From: Ruminococcaceae bacterium UBA5423
GTDB taxonomy: Bacteria > Bacillota > Clostridia > Oscillospirales > Acutalibacteraceae
Assembly: GCA_002409375.1 (NCBI GenBank)
Contig: DHNF01000008.1
Coordinates: forward strand, 446 to 6,128
Direction: 5' to 3'
DNA length: 5,683 nucleotides
Each line of letters begins with the position of its first letter. Position 1 is the first letter of the stretch. This document shows positions 1-5,683 of this stretch, in pieces. The position numbers and the translations under genes were made by a program. The notes below the pieces were generated by a model, which was not told where the DNA came from, did no database searches, and saw nothing but the letters and a program-made list of their open reading frames with translations.

Positions 1-2273
1 AAAGTATGAGCAATGTGGTTGTGGGGCGCATTGTCAAAATAGAAAAGCATCCCGATGCCGACAGGCTGCAAATATGTCAAATTGATATCGGGCAACAGCA
101 GCCGTTACAGATAGTAACAGGGGCGGACAATGTGTTTGAAGAAGCACTTGTGCCCGTTGCTTTGCATAATTCGCATTTGCCAAATGGTATGCATATAAAA
201 AAAGGAAAGCTCAGAGGTATAGACTCTTACGGAATGCTTTGTTCCGGCGAAGAACTGTGCCTTAAAGAATGGGATTATCCCGGTGCCGAAGTGCACGGTA
301 TACTCATTTTGAAAGAAGAATATTCCGCCGGCACAGATATGCGCACCGTTATAGGGCTTGACGATATTATTATCGATTTTTCGGTTACGGCAAACCGCCC
401 CGATTGTCAAAGTGTTCTTGGCATTGCTCGAGAAGTTGCAGTGGCATTTAATACTGAGTTAAAGCTGCCGCAGCCACATTATAAGACAATTGGCGGTAAT
501 GTGCATGAATATATTGAGGTTTCAGTTGAAGATGCCGACCTATGCCCGCGCTATTATGGCAGAGTGGTAACTAATGTGCGCATTGCCCAGTCCCCCGACT
601 GGATGCAAAAATTCCTTAAAGCCGCAGGCATGCGTCCCATAAATAATATTGTAGATATAACTAACTATGTAATGCTGGAAACAGGTCAACCCATGCATGC
701 CTTTGATTTGCGTGATGTGCGCGGTGGCAAAATTGTTGTGCGCCGAGCTCGTGACGGCGAAACCATGACAACTCTCGACGGCAATGAACAAAAGCTTTCA
801 AAAGATATGCTTGCAATTGCCGATGCTGACAATCCGTCATGCCTTGCAGGTATTATGGGATCCCTTGACAGCGGAATAAAAGACGATACTGCAACAATAT
901 TTTTTGAATCTGCCAAGTTCCGCCGTGACAGTGTAAGGCATACTGCACGAACATTGGGGCTGCGCACCGAATCCAGCGCGCGATTTGAAAAAGGCGTGGA
1001 TATTTTGAATGTCGAATACGCAATGGAACGGGCGCTTCAGTTGATATATGAGCTTGACGCCGGTGATATTGTTGACGGCAATATCGACTGCAACAACGGC
1101 TTGCCCGATAAACGGATTATAACCGTTTCGACTGCTGATGTAAATGCGCTGTTGGGAATTGAAATACCGGCTGATACTATGGCAGATATATTAAACAGGC
1201 TTTCAATTACCACGACACTTTCAGGTGACAAGCTAACTTGTGCCGTTCCCTCTTTTCGTGACGATATACAGGTTCGTGCCGATATAGCTGAAGAAGTGAT
1301 ACGCATTTATGGATATGACCATATTGTGGGCAGACCAATGCACGGAGCAGTTGTGCGCGGCCAAAAATCACATAAGCGTTTGTGTGCCGACAACATTAAA
1401 AGTAGGCTGATCGCTCTCGGGTTTTATGAAACCATGAGTTATTCATTTATCAGCAAAAAAGCATTTGACATGCTCGATTTGCCCGAAAATGACAGCCGCA
1501 GACAGACTGTTTGTTTACTCAACCCGCTTGGCGAAGAGTATTCGGTTATGCGCACTCAGCTTGTGAGCAGTATGCTTAATGTTATTTCACTCAACTTTAA
1601 CCGCAAAATACCCGGCGCAAGACTCTTCGAGCTTGACAAGGTTTTTTTACCGAAATCCGACAATGCAAGTGAGCAGCCCAAAGAAGCTTATAAGCTTTCC
1701 ATTGGGATGTATGGCGATGGAGAAGATTTCTTTACACTTAAAGGCATAGTAGAGGATGTTTTCTCATTGTTCGGCATTGTTCCCGTTTTTGAAGCATCAG
1801 AAGAACCGTTTTTGCATCCGGGCAGACAAGCACAGGCTTTGTATAACGATGAAATATTAGCTGTAATGGGAGAGGTTCATCCTGACACAGCCGAACGGTT
1901 CGGCGTAAATACGCGGGTATATGTAGCGCAAATTTCCGTTGAATCTCTATTTGGCGTCAAGCAGGAGCTTGTTTTGTATAAGTCGCTGCCGCGTTTTCCC
2001 GCCATTGAGCGGGACTTAGCACTTGTGTGCGACAGAAATCTTGCAGTTGCCGAAATTGAAAGCACTATTAGAAATTTTGCAGGGCGGAATCTTGAGAGTA
2101 TTGCCCTTTTTGATGTGTATCAAGGCGAGCAGATTGAAAAGGGCAAAAAAAGCGTTGCCTATAGTTTAACATTCCGAAGTGCACAATCTACCCTCAAGGA
2201 CGAGGAGGTTGATGCCATTCTTAATAAAATCATAATAAAATTAAAAGAAAAAGGTTGCATTTTAAGGTCATAA
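1..2273 (+). CDS. pheT: Phenylalanine--tRNA ligase beta subunit, 5'-truncated by window edge
   Basis: Beta subunit of the cytoplasmic (alpha-beta)2 phenylalanyl-tRNA synthetase, which charges tRNA-Phe with phenylalanine; the alpha subunit (PheS) carries the active site. Numbering from the first ATG in the window (base 6), the protein shows an EMAP/OB-fold tRNA-binding domain (about 1-115, with KIEKHPDADRLQIC and GMLCSGEEL), the B3/B4 domain with its editing region (about 175-350, with the hallmarks NNIVDITNYVMLETGQPMHAFD, split here as NNIVDITNYVM / LETGQPMHAFD, and TESSARFEKGVD), B5 (about 370-440, PSFRDDI), the catalytic-like core (about 450-650) and the C-terminal FDX-ACB anticodon-binding domain (658-755, beginning YKSLPRFPAIERD). 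The ATG at base 6 is probably internal. Full-length PheT has roughly 790-800 residues and normally starts about 40 residues earlier, and the frame stays open to the window edge (AGT at 3-5). pheS is therefore expected immediately upstream. No frameshift is seen. Stop TAA at 2271-2273. Confidence 0.97.
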   Translation, partial: SMSNVVVGRIVKIEKHPDADRLQICQIDIGQQQPLQIVTGADNVFEEALVPVALHNSHLPNGMHIKKGKLRGIDSYGMLCSGEELCLKEWDYPGAEVHGILILKEEYSAGTDMRTVIGLDDIIIDFSVTANRPDCQSVLGIAREVAVAFNTELKLPQPHYKTIGGNVHEYIEVSVEDADLCPRYYGRVVTNVRIAQSPDWMQKFLKAAGMRPINNIVDITNYVMLETGQPMHAFDLRDVRGGKIVVRRARDGETMTTLDGNEQKLSKDMLAIADADNPSCLAGIMGSLDSGIKDDTATIFFESAKFRRDSVRHTARTLGLRTESSARFEKGVDILNVEYAMERALQLIYELDAGDIVDGNIDCNNGLPDKRIITVSTADVNALLGIEIPADTMADILNRLSITTTLSGDKLTCAVPSFRDDIQVRADIAEEVIRIYGYDHIVGRPMHGAVVRGQKSHKRLCADNIKSRLIALGFYETMSYSFISKKAFDMLDLPENDSRRQTVCLLNPLGEEYSVMRTQLVSSMLNVISLNFNRKIPGARLFELDKVFLPKSDNASEQPKEAYKLSIGMYGDGEDFFTLKGIVEDVFSLFGIVPVFEASEEPFLHPGRQAQALYNDEILAVMGEVHPDTAERFGVNTRVYVAQISVESLFGVKQELVLYKSLPRFPAIERDLALVCDRNLAVAEIESTIRNFAGRNLESIALFDVYQGEQIEKGKKSVAYSLTFRSAQSTLKDEEVDAILNKIIIKLKEKGCILRS

Positions 2274-2278
2274 ATCAC

Positions 2279-2307
2279 TTGAAATATGCGTATTTATGTA
2301 CTATAAT
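2279..2307 (+). promoter_or_regulatory. SigA-type promoter for ireB
   Basis: TTGAAA at 2279-2284 and a perfect TATAAT at 2302-2307 are separated by 17 bases. Transcription would start near 2314, leaving a 5' leader of about 53 bases before the ireB start. The -35 box begins only 5 bases after the pheT stop codon. No terminator hairpin is visible between pheT and ireB, so read-through from pheT could add to ireB expression. Confidence 0.72.
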
Positions 2308-2366
2308 TAAAAATAAGGAAAAGTTTAGTATATGGCGGTGTGCATTTTGAAAGCTGAGGTGATGAT

Positions 2367-2612
2367 ATGCTGGACAGAACCATGACCTTTTCTTTAGGCA
2401 GTGATAAGGAACAGGAAATGAAACAGGTGCTTACAGCGGTTTATGATGCCCTTCGTGAAAAAGGGTATAACCCAATAAACCAACTTGTAGGGTATTTATT
2501 GTCTGAGGATCCGACATACATTACCACCCACAATAACGCACGAAGTTTAATTCGCCGCATAGACCGTGATGAATTGCTTAGGGTTTTGGTTAAGGCCTAT
2601 TTAGACAGTTGA
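2367..2612 (+). CDS. ireB: IreB family regulatory phosphoprotein (UPF0297, YrzL-like)
   Basis: This 81-residue cytosolic protein matches the IreB/UPF0297 family along its whole length. The core [19 protein letters not shown] followed by [20 protein letters not shown] and VKAYL is the family signature. In Enterococcus faecalis, IreB is phosphorylated on N-terminal threonines by the PASTA kinase IreK, is dephosphorylated by IreP, and negatively regulates cephalosporin resistance. Here the N-terminus has Thr5 and Thr7 (MLDRTMTF), which sit where the phosphorylated threonines would be expected; this assignment is by position only. The start is supported by GAGGTGAT at 2356-2363, a few bases before the ATG. 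In most Firmicutes ireB is followed by ruvX (yqgF/yrrK) and a DUF1292 gene. Neither is present here: the gene ends in its own hairpin and has its own promoter, so it appears monocistronic. Confidence 0.93.
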   Translation: MLDRTMTFSLGSDKEQEMKQVLTAVYDALREKGYNPINQLVGYLLSEDPTYITTHNNARSLIRRIDRDELLRVLVKAYLDS

Positions 2613-2615
2613 TTT

Positions 2616-2642
2616 ATATCCCCACAGATGTGGGGATATTTT
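2616..2642 (+). terminator. Hairpin terminator after ireB
   Basis: A perfect 10-bp stem (2616-2625 pairs with 2630-2639, ATATCCCCAC/GTGGGGATAT) closes a 4-base AGAT loop. The run of four T at 2639-2642 is short. It begins 3 bases after the ireB stop, which fits a modest intrinsic terminator. Confidence 0.7.
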
Positions 2643-2674
2643 GATTGGTCAAATAAAGGTGCAGGTTCTTATGC

Positions 2675-2703
2675 TTTACATTAAGCACTTTATGTGGTAA
2701 AAT
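2675..2703 (+). promoter_or_regulatory. SigA-type promoter with extended -10 for the 112-aa gene
   Basis: TTTACA at 2675-2680 and TAAAAT at 2698-2703 are spaced by 17 bases. TGG at 2695-2697 directly before the -10 forms a TGn extended -10 element. The predicted transcription start is near 2710, about 25 bases before the start codon. That leader holds little beyond the AGGAGG ribosome binding site at 2723-2728. Confidence 0.75.
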
Positions 2704-2734
2704 CGATAATCAAACCACTATTAGGAGGATTGCA

Positions 2735-3073
2735 ATGGCAGAAAAGAGCAGTGATAGTAAAAATCAGTCCAAAAAAAAGACTGGCAAAAAGAAATCTGAA
2801 TTTCTTTTATATAAAGGCCGCCCGCTGGTACGCTGCGGCAATGAACTGTATTATGGTAATATGCATGAGAAATATGTTGTTATGCTTCAGATATTAACCA
2901 CGAAGCAATTTAAAAACATGACCATTGCCGATAAGGTTCAGGTCCAGTTAATGTCCACCGACCCGGATTTGCGCATGAAGGACCGCATTTCAAAAAAATC
3001 GGAAAAACGGGGCCTTTATAATGCAATGGATATTGGGTCAATATGGCTTGAGAGAGCACTGGAAGAATCATAG
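2735..3073 (+). CDS. Conserved-looking small protein of unknown function (112 aa)
   Basis: I cannot assign a function. The 112-residue product has a very Lys/Ser-rich, probably disordered N-terminus (residues 3-22, with the runs KNQSKKKTGKKK). A compact core follows, beginning LLYKGRPLVRCGNELYYGNM and continuing with KYVVMLQILTTKQ, then a stretch around VQVQLMSTDPDLRMKDRI, and a C-terminal segment ending IGSIWLERALEES. No signal peptide, membrane segment, Cys-pair zinc site or recognised enzyme motif is visible. I associate this core with unannotated proteins of Oscillospiraceae-type Clostridia, from memory rather than from a search. The start is firm: AGGAGG lies 6 bases before the ATG and a strong promoter precedes it. 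The basic tail suggests nucleic-acid or ribosome contact, but that is speculation. The gene forms its own unit between two terminators and occupies the place where ruvX often follows ireB; it does not resemble RuvX. Confidence 0.88.
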   Translation: MAEKSSDSKNQSKKKTGKKKSEFLLYKGRPLVRCGNELYYGNMHEKYVVMLQILTTKQFKNMTIADKVQVQLMSTDPDLRMKDRISKKSEKRGLYNAMDIGSIWLERALEES

Positions 3074-3133
3074 CCCCACCCGCTAAGGCAAAAAGATTGT
3101 GAGCGGGTCCCGGGAGCCTTGTTGTTTCACAAT

Positions 3134-3177
3134 AAATTATCCCTGCGTATCATGCTTTGGGCGCAGGGATAATTTTT
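3134..3177 (+). terminator. Strong rho-independent terminator after the 112-aa gene
   Basis: A perfect 14-bp stem (3134-3147 pairs with 3162-3175, core ATCCCTGCG/CGCAGGGAT) has a 14-base loop, and T5 at 3173-3177 overlaps the end of the stem. The A-rich 5' arm against the T-run lets it act as a terminator on the + strand. It begins 61 bases after the stop codon. Confidence 0.85.
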
Positions 3178-3191
3178 ATACCGTTTTCATA

Positions 3192-3225
3192 TTGGCATTG
3201 CACGCAACATATAAATTAGTATCAA
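3192..3225 (+). promoter_or_regulatory. Weak candidate promoter for the DUF4830-like gene
   Basis: Two imperfect arrangements are possible: TTGGCA (3192-3197) with TTAGTA (3216-3221) at 18-base spacing, or TTGCAC (3198-3203) with TATCAA (3220-3225) at 16-base spacing. Since a strong terminator ends at 3177, some promoter is expected between it and the gene at 3247. Which boxes are used cannot be decided from the sequence. Confidence 0.35.
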
Positions 3226-3246
3226 TATTAAGGGAGAGTTGGAGCA

Positions 3247-3789
3247 ATGTTTGTTTATTCATTCAAAGCCTCCAAAAAGCAAATCGTATCCATGATACTA
3301 TGCGCTGTGATGCTGATTGCTGTTTTGGTAGTGGCAATATTTTGTTCGACGGGGAATGCATCGGCACAGACATACCAGCCCGTAAAGGGGAACAATGAAA
3401 ACGACCGGGTTGCTTTTTTAACCGGTTTGGGATATGAAATTGATACTTCTGCACCAACGGTAAGGGAAATTTTAATACCCGATGAATTTGATGAGGTTTT
3501 TGAGAATTATAATAAGGTTCAGCAGCAAGCCGACATGGATTTAAAGCCGTATCGAGGCAAGCGTGTTAAATGCTGGTCATACCGTGTGCTTAACATACCC
3601 GAGCAGGGGGAGGTTTTGGCTAATTTATTTGTCTACAAAGGCAAAATAATTGGCGGCGACATATCGTCAACGGCATTAGACGGTTTTATGCACGGGCTGG
3701 TAAAATACAATTACAGTCAGATAACTAAGACAACGCAAATATCATCTACAACGGCATCTACAACATCATCAACGAAACCAGCAAGCTAA
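3247..3789 (+). CDS. DUF4830-like membrane-anchored or secreted protein
   Basis: This 180-residue protein starts with a short basic segment (FKASKKQ) and a strongly hydrophobic helix at about 14-32 (MILCAVMLIAVLVVAIF). An ASA|Q sequence at 38-41 could be a signal-peptidase cleavage site; otherwise the helix serves as a membrane anchor. No lipobox is present, because Cys33 is preceded by IF. The extracytoplasmic part (about 52-152) resembles DUF4830, with LGYEIDTSAP, the motif IPDEFDEVFENYN, then LKPYRGKRV, YRVLNIP, GEVLANLFVYKGKIIGGDIS and LDGFMHGL. The family has no established function. The last 20 residues are a low-complexity Ser/Thr tail. The start is supported by AGGGAG at 3231-3236, with a second GGAG very close to the ATG. 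DUF4830 is named from remembered family features and needs a profile search. The gene appears to be transcribed alone. Confidence 0.85.
   Translation: MFVYSFKASKKQIVSMILCAVMLIAVLVVAIFCSTGNASAQTYQPVKGNNENDRVAFLTGLGYEIDTSAPTVREILIPDEFDEVFENYNKVQQQADMDLKPYRGKRVKCWSYRVLNIPEQGEVLANLFVYKGKIIGGDISSTALDGFMHGLVKYNYSQITKTTQISSTTASTTSSTKPAS
3743..3773 (+). repeat. Short tandem repeat encoding the Ser/Thr tail
   Basis: CATCTACAAC occurs at 3743-3752 and again at 3755-3764 (12-base period). A related copy, CATCATCAAC, lies at 3764-3773. The repeats keep the reading frame and encode the Ser/Thr-rich C-terminus of the DUF4830-like protein. In-frame repeats of this kind can vary in length by slippage. Confidence 0.6.
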
Positions 3790-3822
3790 TATCCAATTAA
3801 AATTTATTTAATATTAGTAATT

Positions 3823-3851
3823 ATGAATCGGTCGAAAAACGACCGATTCAT
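3823..3851. terminator. Perfect inverted repeat, possible (bidirectional) terminator
   Basis: A 12-bp perfect stem (3823-3834 with 3840-3851, core GAATCGGTCG/CGACCGATTC) has an AAAAA loop. It lies 33 bases after the DUF4830-like stop codon. Neither strand has a proper T-run directly after the stem, only an AT-rich flank on the left side, so it is either a weak intrinsic terminator, possibly working in both directions, or a protein-binding palindrome. Confidence 0.5.
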
Positions 3852-4221
3852 TACCACTCTTAGTTTCAAGTTCTAATTTGCACAAAACAAGCATACAAAA
3901 GATTAGCATAGTAATATATGTTTGTTTTAAACAAATGGCAGTGGCACACCATAGCAAATAATCCAAAATAGGGCTGTTGTGCCTGCCAAGGGTACAAGCT
4001 TAAATGCTGCATTCACAACGGCGTAAAGGTGCCGGTCGAGAAAAACACGTTTTTAATATAATCTTTTGTGGATTTTGACATTGGATATATTAGATAAACT
4101 GACTTCAATATCTTTGTTAATTAAAAGTATGGCGATATTGTTGAAAATCTGTTATATTATTAGTAGCGTTAGTCTGATGTAAAATAATTAAATATTTTAG
4201 ACATAACTTACGCGAAATATT
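3852..4221. other. Intergenic stretch without a convincing gene
   Basis: These roughly 370 bases, between the inverted repeat and the ribosome binding site of the ABC ATPase gene, contain no + strand reading frame with a start and ribosome binding site. The middle part (about 3927-4081) is more GC-rich and looks coding-like on the minus strand, where two short frames would join by a single-base shift into a hydrophobic peptide; see findings. The right part (about 4085-4221) is AT-rich and probably holds the promoter region of the ABC ATPase gene. I recognise no riboswitch, tRNA or insertion-sequence end. Confidence 0.5.
4153..4185 (+). promoter_or_regulatory. Candidate promoter region of the ABC ATPase gene
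   Basis: Two -10-like boxes are present: TATATT at 4153-4158, preceded by TGT as an extended -10 element with only a poor -35 (TGGCGA, 4130-4135), and TAAAAT at 4180-4185 with a weak TTATTA (4157-4162) at 17-base spacing. A perfect TTGACA at 4075-4080 lacks a properly spaced -10. Transcription probably starts within 50-85 bases of the ATG, but the boxes are not decisive. Weak core promoters are common where an activator is used. No clear cre-like catabolite operator is seen. Confidence 0.3.
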
Positions 4222-4234
4222 GGGAGGTTATCTT

Positions 4235-5377
4235 ATGGCTAGTTTATCACTCAGGAATATCAACAAAAAGTATCCCGGAGGGGTACATGCGGTTCAGGAT
4301 TTTAATCTTGAAATCAAGGACAAGGAATTTATTATTCTTGTCGGCCCTTCAGGATGCGGTAAATCCACCACTTTACGTATGGTTGCAGGACTGGAAGAGA
4401 TTACGGACGGGGAACTGTATATTGCCGATAAGCTGGTCAATGATGTTGCTCCGAAGGATCGCGATATTGCTATGGTGTTCCAGAACTATGCATTGTATCC
4501 TCATATGACTGTGTTTGAGAACATGGCATTTGGGCTGAAACTTCGCAAGACTCCGAAGGATGAGATTAAGCGCCGCGTTGAAGAGGCTGCACGCGTTCTG
4601 GATATTGCTCACCTGCTTGACAGGAAACCGAAGGCATTGTCAGGCGGACAGCGGCAACGTGTTGCACTGGGACGCGCAATTGTTCGCGAACCAAAGGTTT
4701 TTCTTCTTGACGAGCCTCTTTCCAACCTTGACGCAAAGCTGCGCGCTCAGATGAGGACCGAGCTTTCCAAGCTGCACCAGAAACTGGGCACCACCTTTAT
4801 TTATGTAACGCATGATCAGACAGAGGCTATGACGATGGCCGACCGTATTGTTGTTATGAAGGACGGCTTAATTCAGCAGGTTGATTCGCCGCAGACACTT
4901 TATGATTATCCTGTCAACATGTTTGTTGCCGGCTTTATTGGCAGCCCGCAGATGAACTTTGTGGATTGTGTACTTATTAAAAATGGCGATGATTTGTTTG
5001 TGGAATTCGGTTCGGAAGATACCAAGTCAACACGCGGTAAAAAATATCAGATTAAGCTGCCGGCATCTAAAAACGCCAAAGGCGAACTTGACGAGTATAT
5101 CGATAAAGAAGTCATCATGGGAATTCGTCCTGAAGATGTGCATGACGAGCCGCGTTACCTTAAAGAGTTGTCTGATTGCATGATTAAGGCCGATATTGAA
5201 GTTACTGAAAAAATGGGTTCAGAAACCTTTTTATACTTTAACACCGAAGGCATTAGCTTTACCGCCCGTGTCGAGCCGAGTTCGGTTGCACGCCCAGGCG
5301 ACAACATCGATGTTGTTATCGATAATAGTAAAATCCATATTTTCGATAAAGATACCGAACAATCAATTTGCAACTAA
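4235..5377 (+). CDS. msmX: Sugar ABC transporter ATP-binding protein (MsmX/MsmK/UgpC/MalK family)
   Basis: Cytoplasmic ATPase subunit of carbohydrate importers of the CUT1 type; two copies hydrolyse ATP to drive a pair of permeases fed by a lipoprotein sugar-binding protein. The 380 residues contain every ABC element: Walker [10 protein letters not shown] (37-45), Q-loop Gln83, signature LSGGQ (135-139), Walker B VFLLDE (155-160, catalytic Glu160), D-loop SNLD (163-166) and switch His193. A MalK-type regulatory TOBE/OB region (about 236-380) follows, with GSPQMNF and GIRPED. Length is normal for the family (about 365-385). The ATG at 4235 is chosen because GGGAGG at 4222-4227 lies 7 bases before it; a TTG at 4220 would overlap that site. 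No permease or binding-protein gene adjoins, as is typical of MsmX/MsmK ATPases that are shared by several sugar transporters. The substrate cannot be read from the sequence, and the UgpC label often given to such genes would not prove glycerol-3-phosphate transport. Confidence 0.93.
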   Translation: MASLSLRNINKKYPGGVHAVQDFNLEIKDKEFIILVGPSGCGKSTTLRMVAGLEEITDGELYIADKLVNDVAPKDRDIAMVFQNYALYPHMTVFENMAFGLKLRKTPKDEIKRRVEEAARVLDIAHLLDRKPKALSGGQRQRVALGRAIVREPKVFLLDEPLSNLDAKLRAQMRTELSKLHQKLGTTFIYVTHDQTEAMTMADRIVVMKDGLIQQVDSPQTLYDYPVNMFVAGFIGSPQMNFVDCVLIKNGDDLFVEFGSEDTKSTRGKKYQIKLPASKNAKGELDEYIDKEVIMGIRPEDVHDEPRYLKELSDCMIKADIEVTEKMGSETFLYFNTEGISFTARVEPSSVARPGDNIDVVIDNSKIHIFDKDTEQSICN

Positions 5378-5401
5378 TATTTAAATTTATTAAAGCACTT
5401 T

Positions 5402-5444
5402 GGGCTGACGCACAACATAAATTGAGTGTCAGCCCTGTTTTTTT
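5402..5444 (+). terminator. Rho-independent terminator after the ABC ATPase gene
   Basis: GGGCTGAC (5402-5409) pairs perfectly with GTCAGCCC (5428-5435). The stem can extend by a G-U and a C-G pair, leaving a 14-base loop. T7 at 5438-5444 follows after TG. It is well placed, 24 bases after the stop codon. Confidence 0.87.
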
Positions 5445-5474
5445 AAATAATCTTGGAAGATACAATTTTAATCC

Positions 5475-5503
5475 TTGCATTTTACGCTGTGTTATGCTAT
5501 CAT
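5475..5503 (+). promoter_or_regulatory. SigA-type promoter with extended -10 for rpmE
   Basis: TTGCAT at 5475-5480 and TATCAT at 5498-5503 are spaced by 17 bases. TGC at 5495-5497 gives a TGn extended -10. The start would be near 5510, with a leader of about 36 bases before the rpmE ATG. Confidence 0.72.
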
Positions 5504-5545
5504 TTTTTTGCTGATGCTTTGGCTTGTTGAAAGAGGGGACTATAT

Positions 5546-5683
5546 ATGAAACAAAAACTTCACCCGAAGTATGAAGAAACGACAATTACATGTGCATGCG
5601 GCGAGGTAATTAACACCAAATCCACGAAGAAAGATATCCGTGTCGAGATTTGTTCAAAGTGCCACCCGTTTTTTACCGGAAAA
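5546..5683 (+). CDS. rpmE: Ribosomal protein bL31, 3'-truncated by window edge
   Basis: Large-subunit ribosomal protein bL31, which bridges the 50S and 30S subunits at the central protuberance. The 46 residues visible (family length about 66-70) begin [20 protein letters not shown] and include [13 protein letters not shown]. Four cysteines at 16, 18, 36 and 39 form the zinc-binding site of the C+ form of L31, the version that zinc-starved cells replace with a zinc-free paralogue in several bacteria. The start has AGAGGGG at 5532-5538, 7 bases upstream of the ATG, and its own promoter after the preceding terminator. No Zur-like palindrome is evident in the short leader. The frame is open to the last base, so the rest lies outside the window. 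Confidence 0.96.
   Translation, partial: MKQKLHPKYEETTITCACGEVINTKSTKKDIRVEICSKCHPFFTGK

Noticed and set aside
6..8. ATG at base 6 as the true pheT start
   Set aside because: It falls just before the tRNA-binding domain, about 40 residues short of the usual N-terminus. The frame is open to the window edge and there is no room for a ribosome binding site.
2694..2897. 67-codon + strand frame overlapping the 112-aa gene
   Set aside because: Its start lies in the promoter's -10 region, so it would not be in the transcript. It is an out-of-frame shadow.
3074..3132. tRNA gene or T-box-like leader in the GC-rich spacer
   Set aside because: There is no cloverleaf, no GGTTCGA-type T-arm and no T-box consensus. 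It lies after a gene rather than before an aminoacyl or amino-acid gene.
3099..3398. 99-codon + strand open frame across the terminator
   Set aside because: It runs through the 14-bp terminator and into the DUF4830-like gene in another frame, has no ribosome binding site, and gives a composition unlike a protein.
3961..4052. Short + strand open stretch ending VPVEKNTFLI
   Set aside because: It has no start codon or ribosome binding site in frame and is bounded by stops. It is too short to choose over chance.
4075..4103. Perfect TTGACA at 4075-4080 as a promoter
   Set aside because: No -10-like hexamer stands 16-18 bases downstream (4097-4104 reads AACTGACT).
4220..4222. TTG start for the ABC ATPase
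   Set aside because: It overlaps the GGGAGG ribosome binding site that serves the ATG at 4235. The ATG gives the normal family N-terminus ([16 protein letters not shown]).
5316..5585. 89-codon minus-strand frame
   Set aside because: It crosses the end of the ABC gene, a terminator, and the rpmE promoter and start. Its translation is low-quality and it has no start signals.

Overview
The window looks like a chromosomal housekeeping segment from a low-to-moderate GC Gram-positive of the class Clostridia, probably Oscillospiraceae/Ruminococcaceae-like. The evidence is an IreB-family regulator, a DUF4830-type membrane protein, an MsmX/MsmK-type orphan sugar ABC ATPase, strong purine-rich Shine-Dalgarno sequences, and SigA-like promoters with TGn extensions. 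The taxonomic placement is inferred from gene content, not from a search.

Layout, all genes on the + strand: (1) the 3' part of pheT, whose N-terminus lies before the window; (2) ireB, with its own consensus promoter and a hairpin terminator; (3) a 112-residue conserved-looking protein of unknown function, with a near-consensus extended -10 promoter and a long terminator; (4) a membrane-anchored or secreted DUF4830-like protein ending in a Ser/Thr-rich repeat tail, followed by a perfect inverted repeat; (5) about 430 bases without a convincing gene, with a doubtful minus-strand peptide relic; (6) a 380-residue MsmX/MalK-family ABC ATPase with a U-tract terminator; (7) the 5' part of rpmE (ribosomal protein bL31), cut by the window end, with a good promoter.

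The genes do not form one operon. Almost every one has its own promoter and/or terminator, so the region reads as a row of short independent transcription units. Functions fall into translation (PheT, bL31), cell-envelope or kinase-linked regulation (IreB), sugar uptake energisation (MsmX-like ATPase) and two poorly characterised proteins. I found no mobile element, CRISPR array, tRNA/rRNA or defence system, and nothing that I can defend as an undescribed system. The points most worth a second look are the ireB neighbourhood without ruvX, the unknown 112-residue protein, the possible frameshifted minus-strand peptide in the large gap, and the structured 3' region after the unknown gene.
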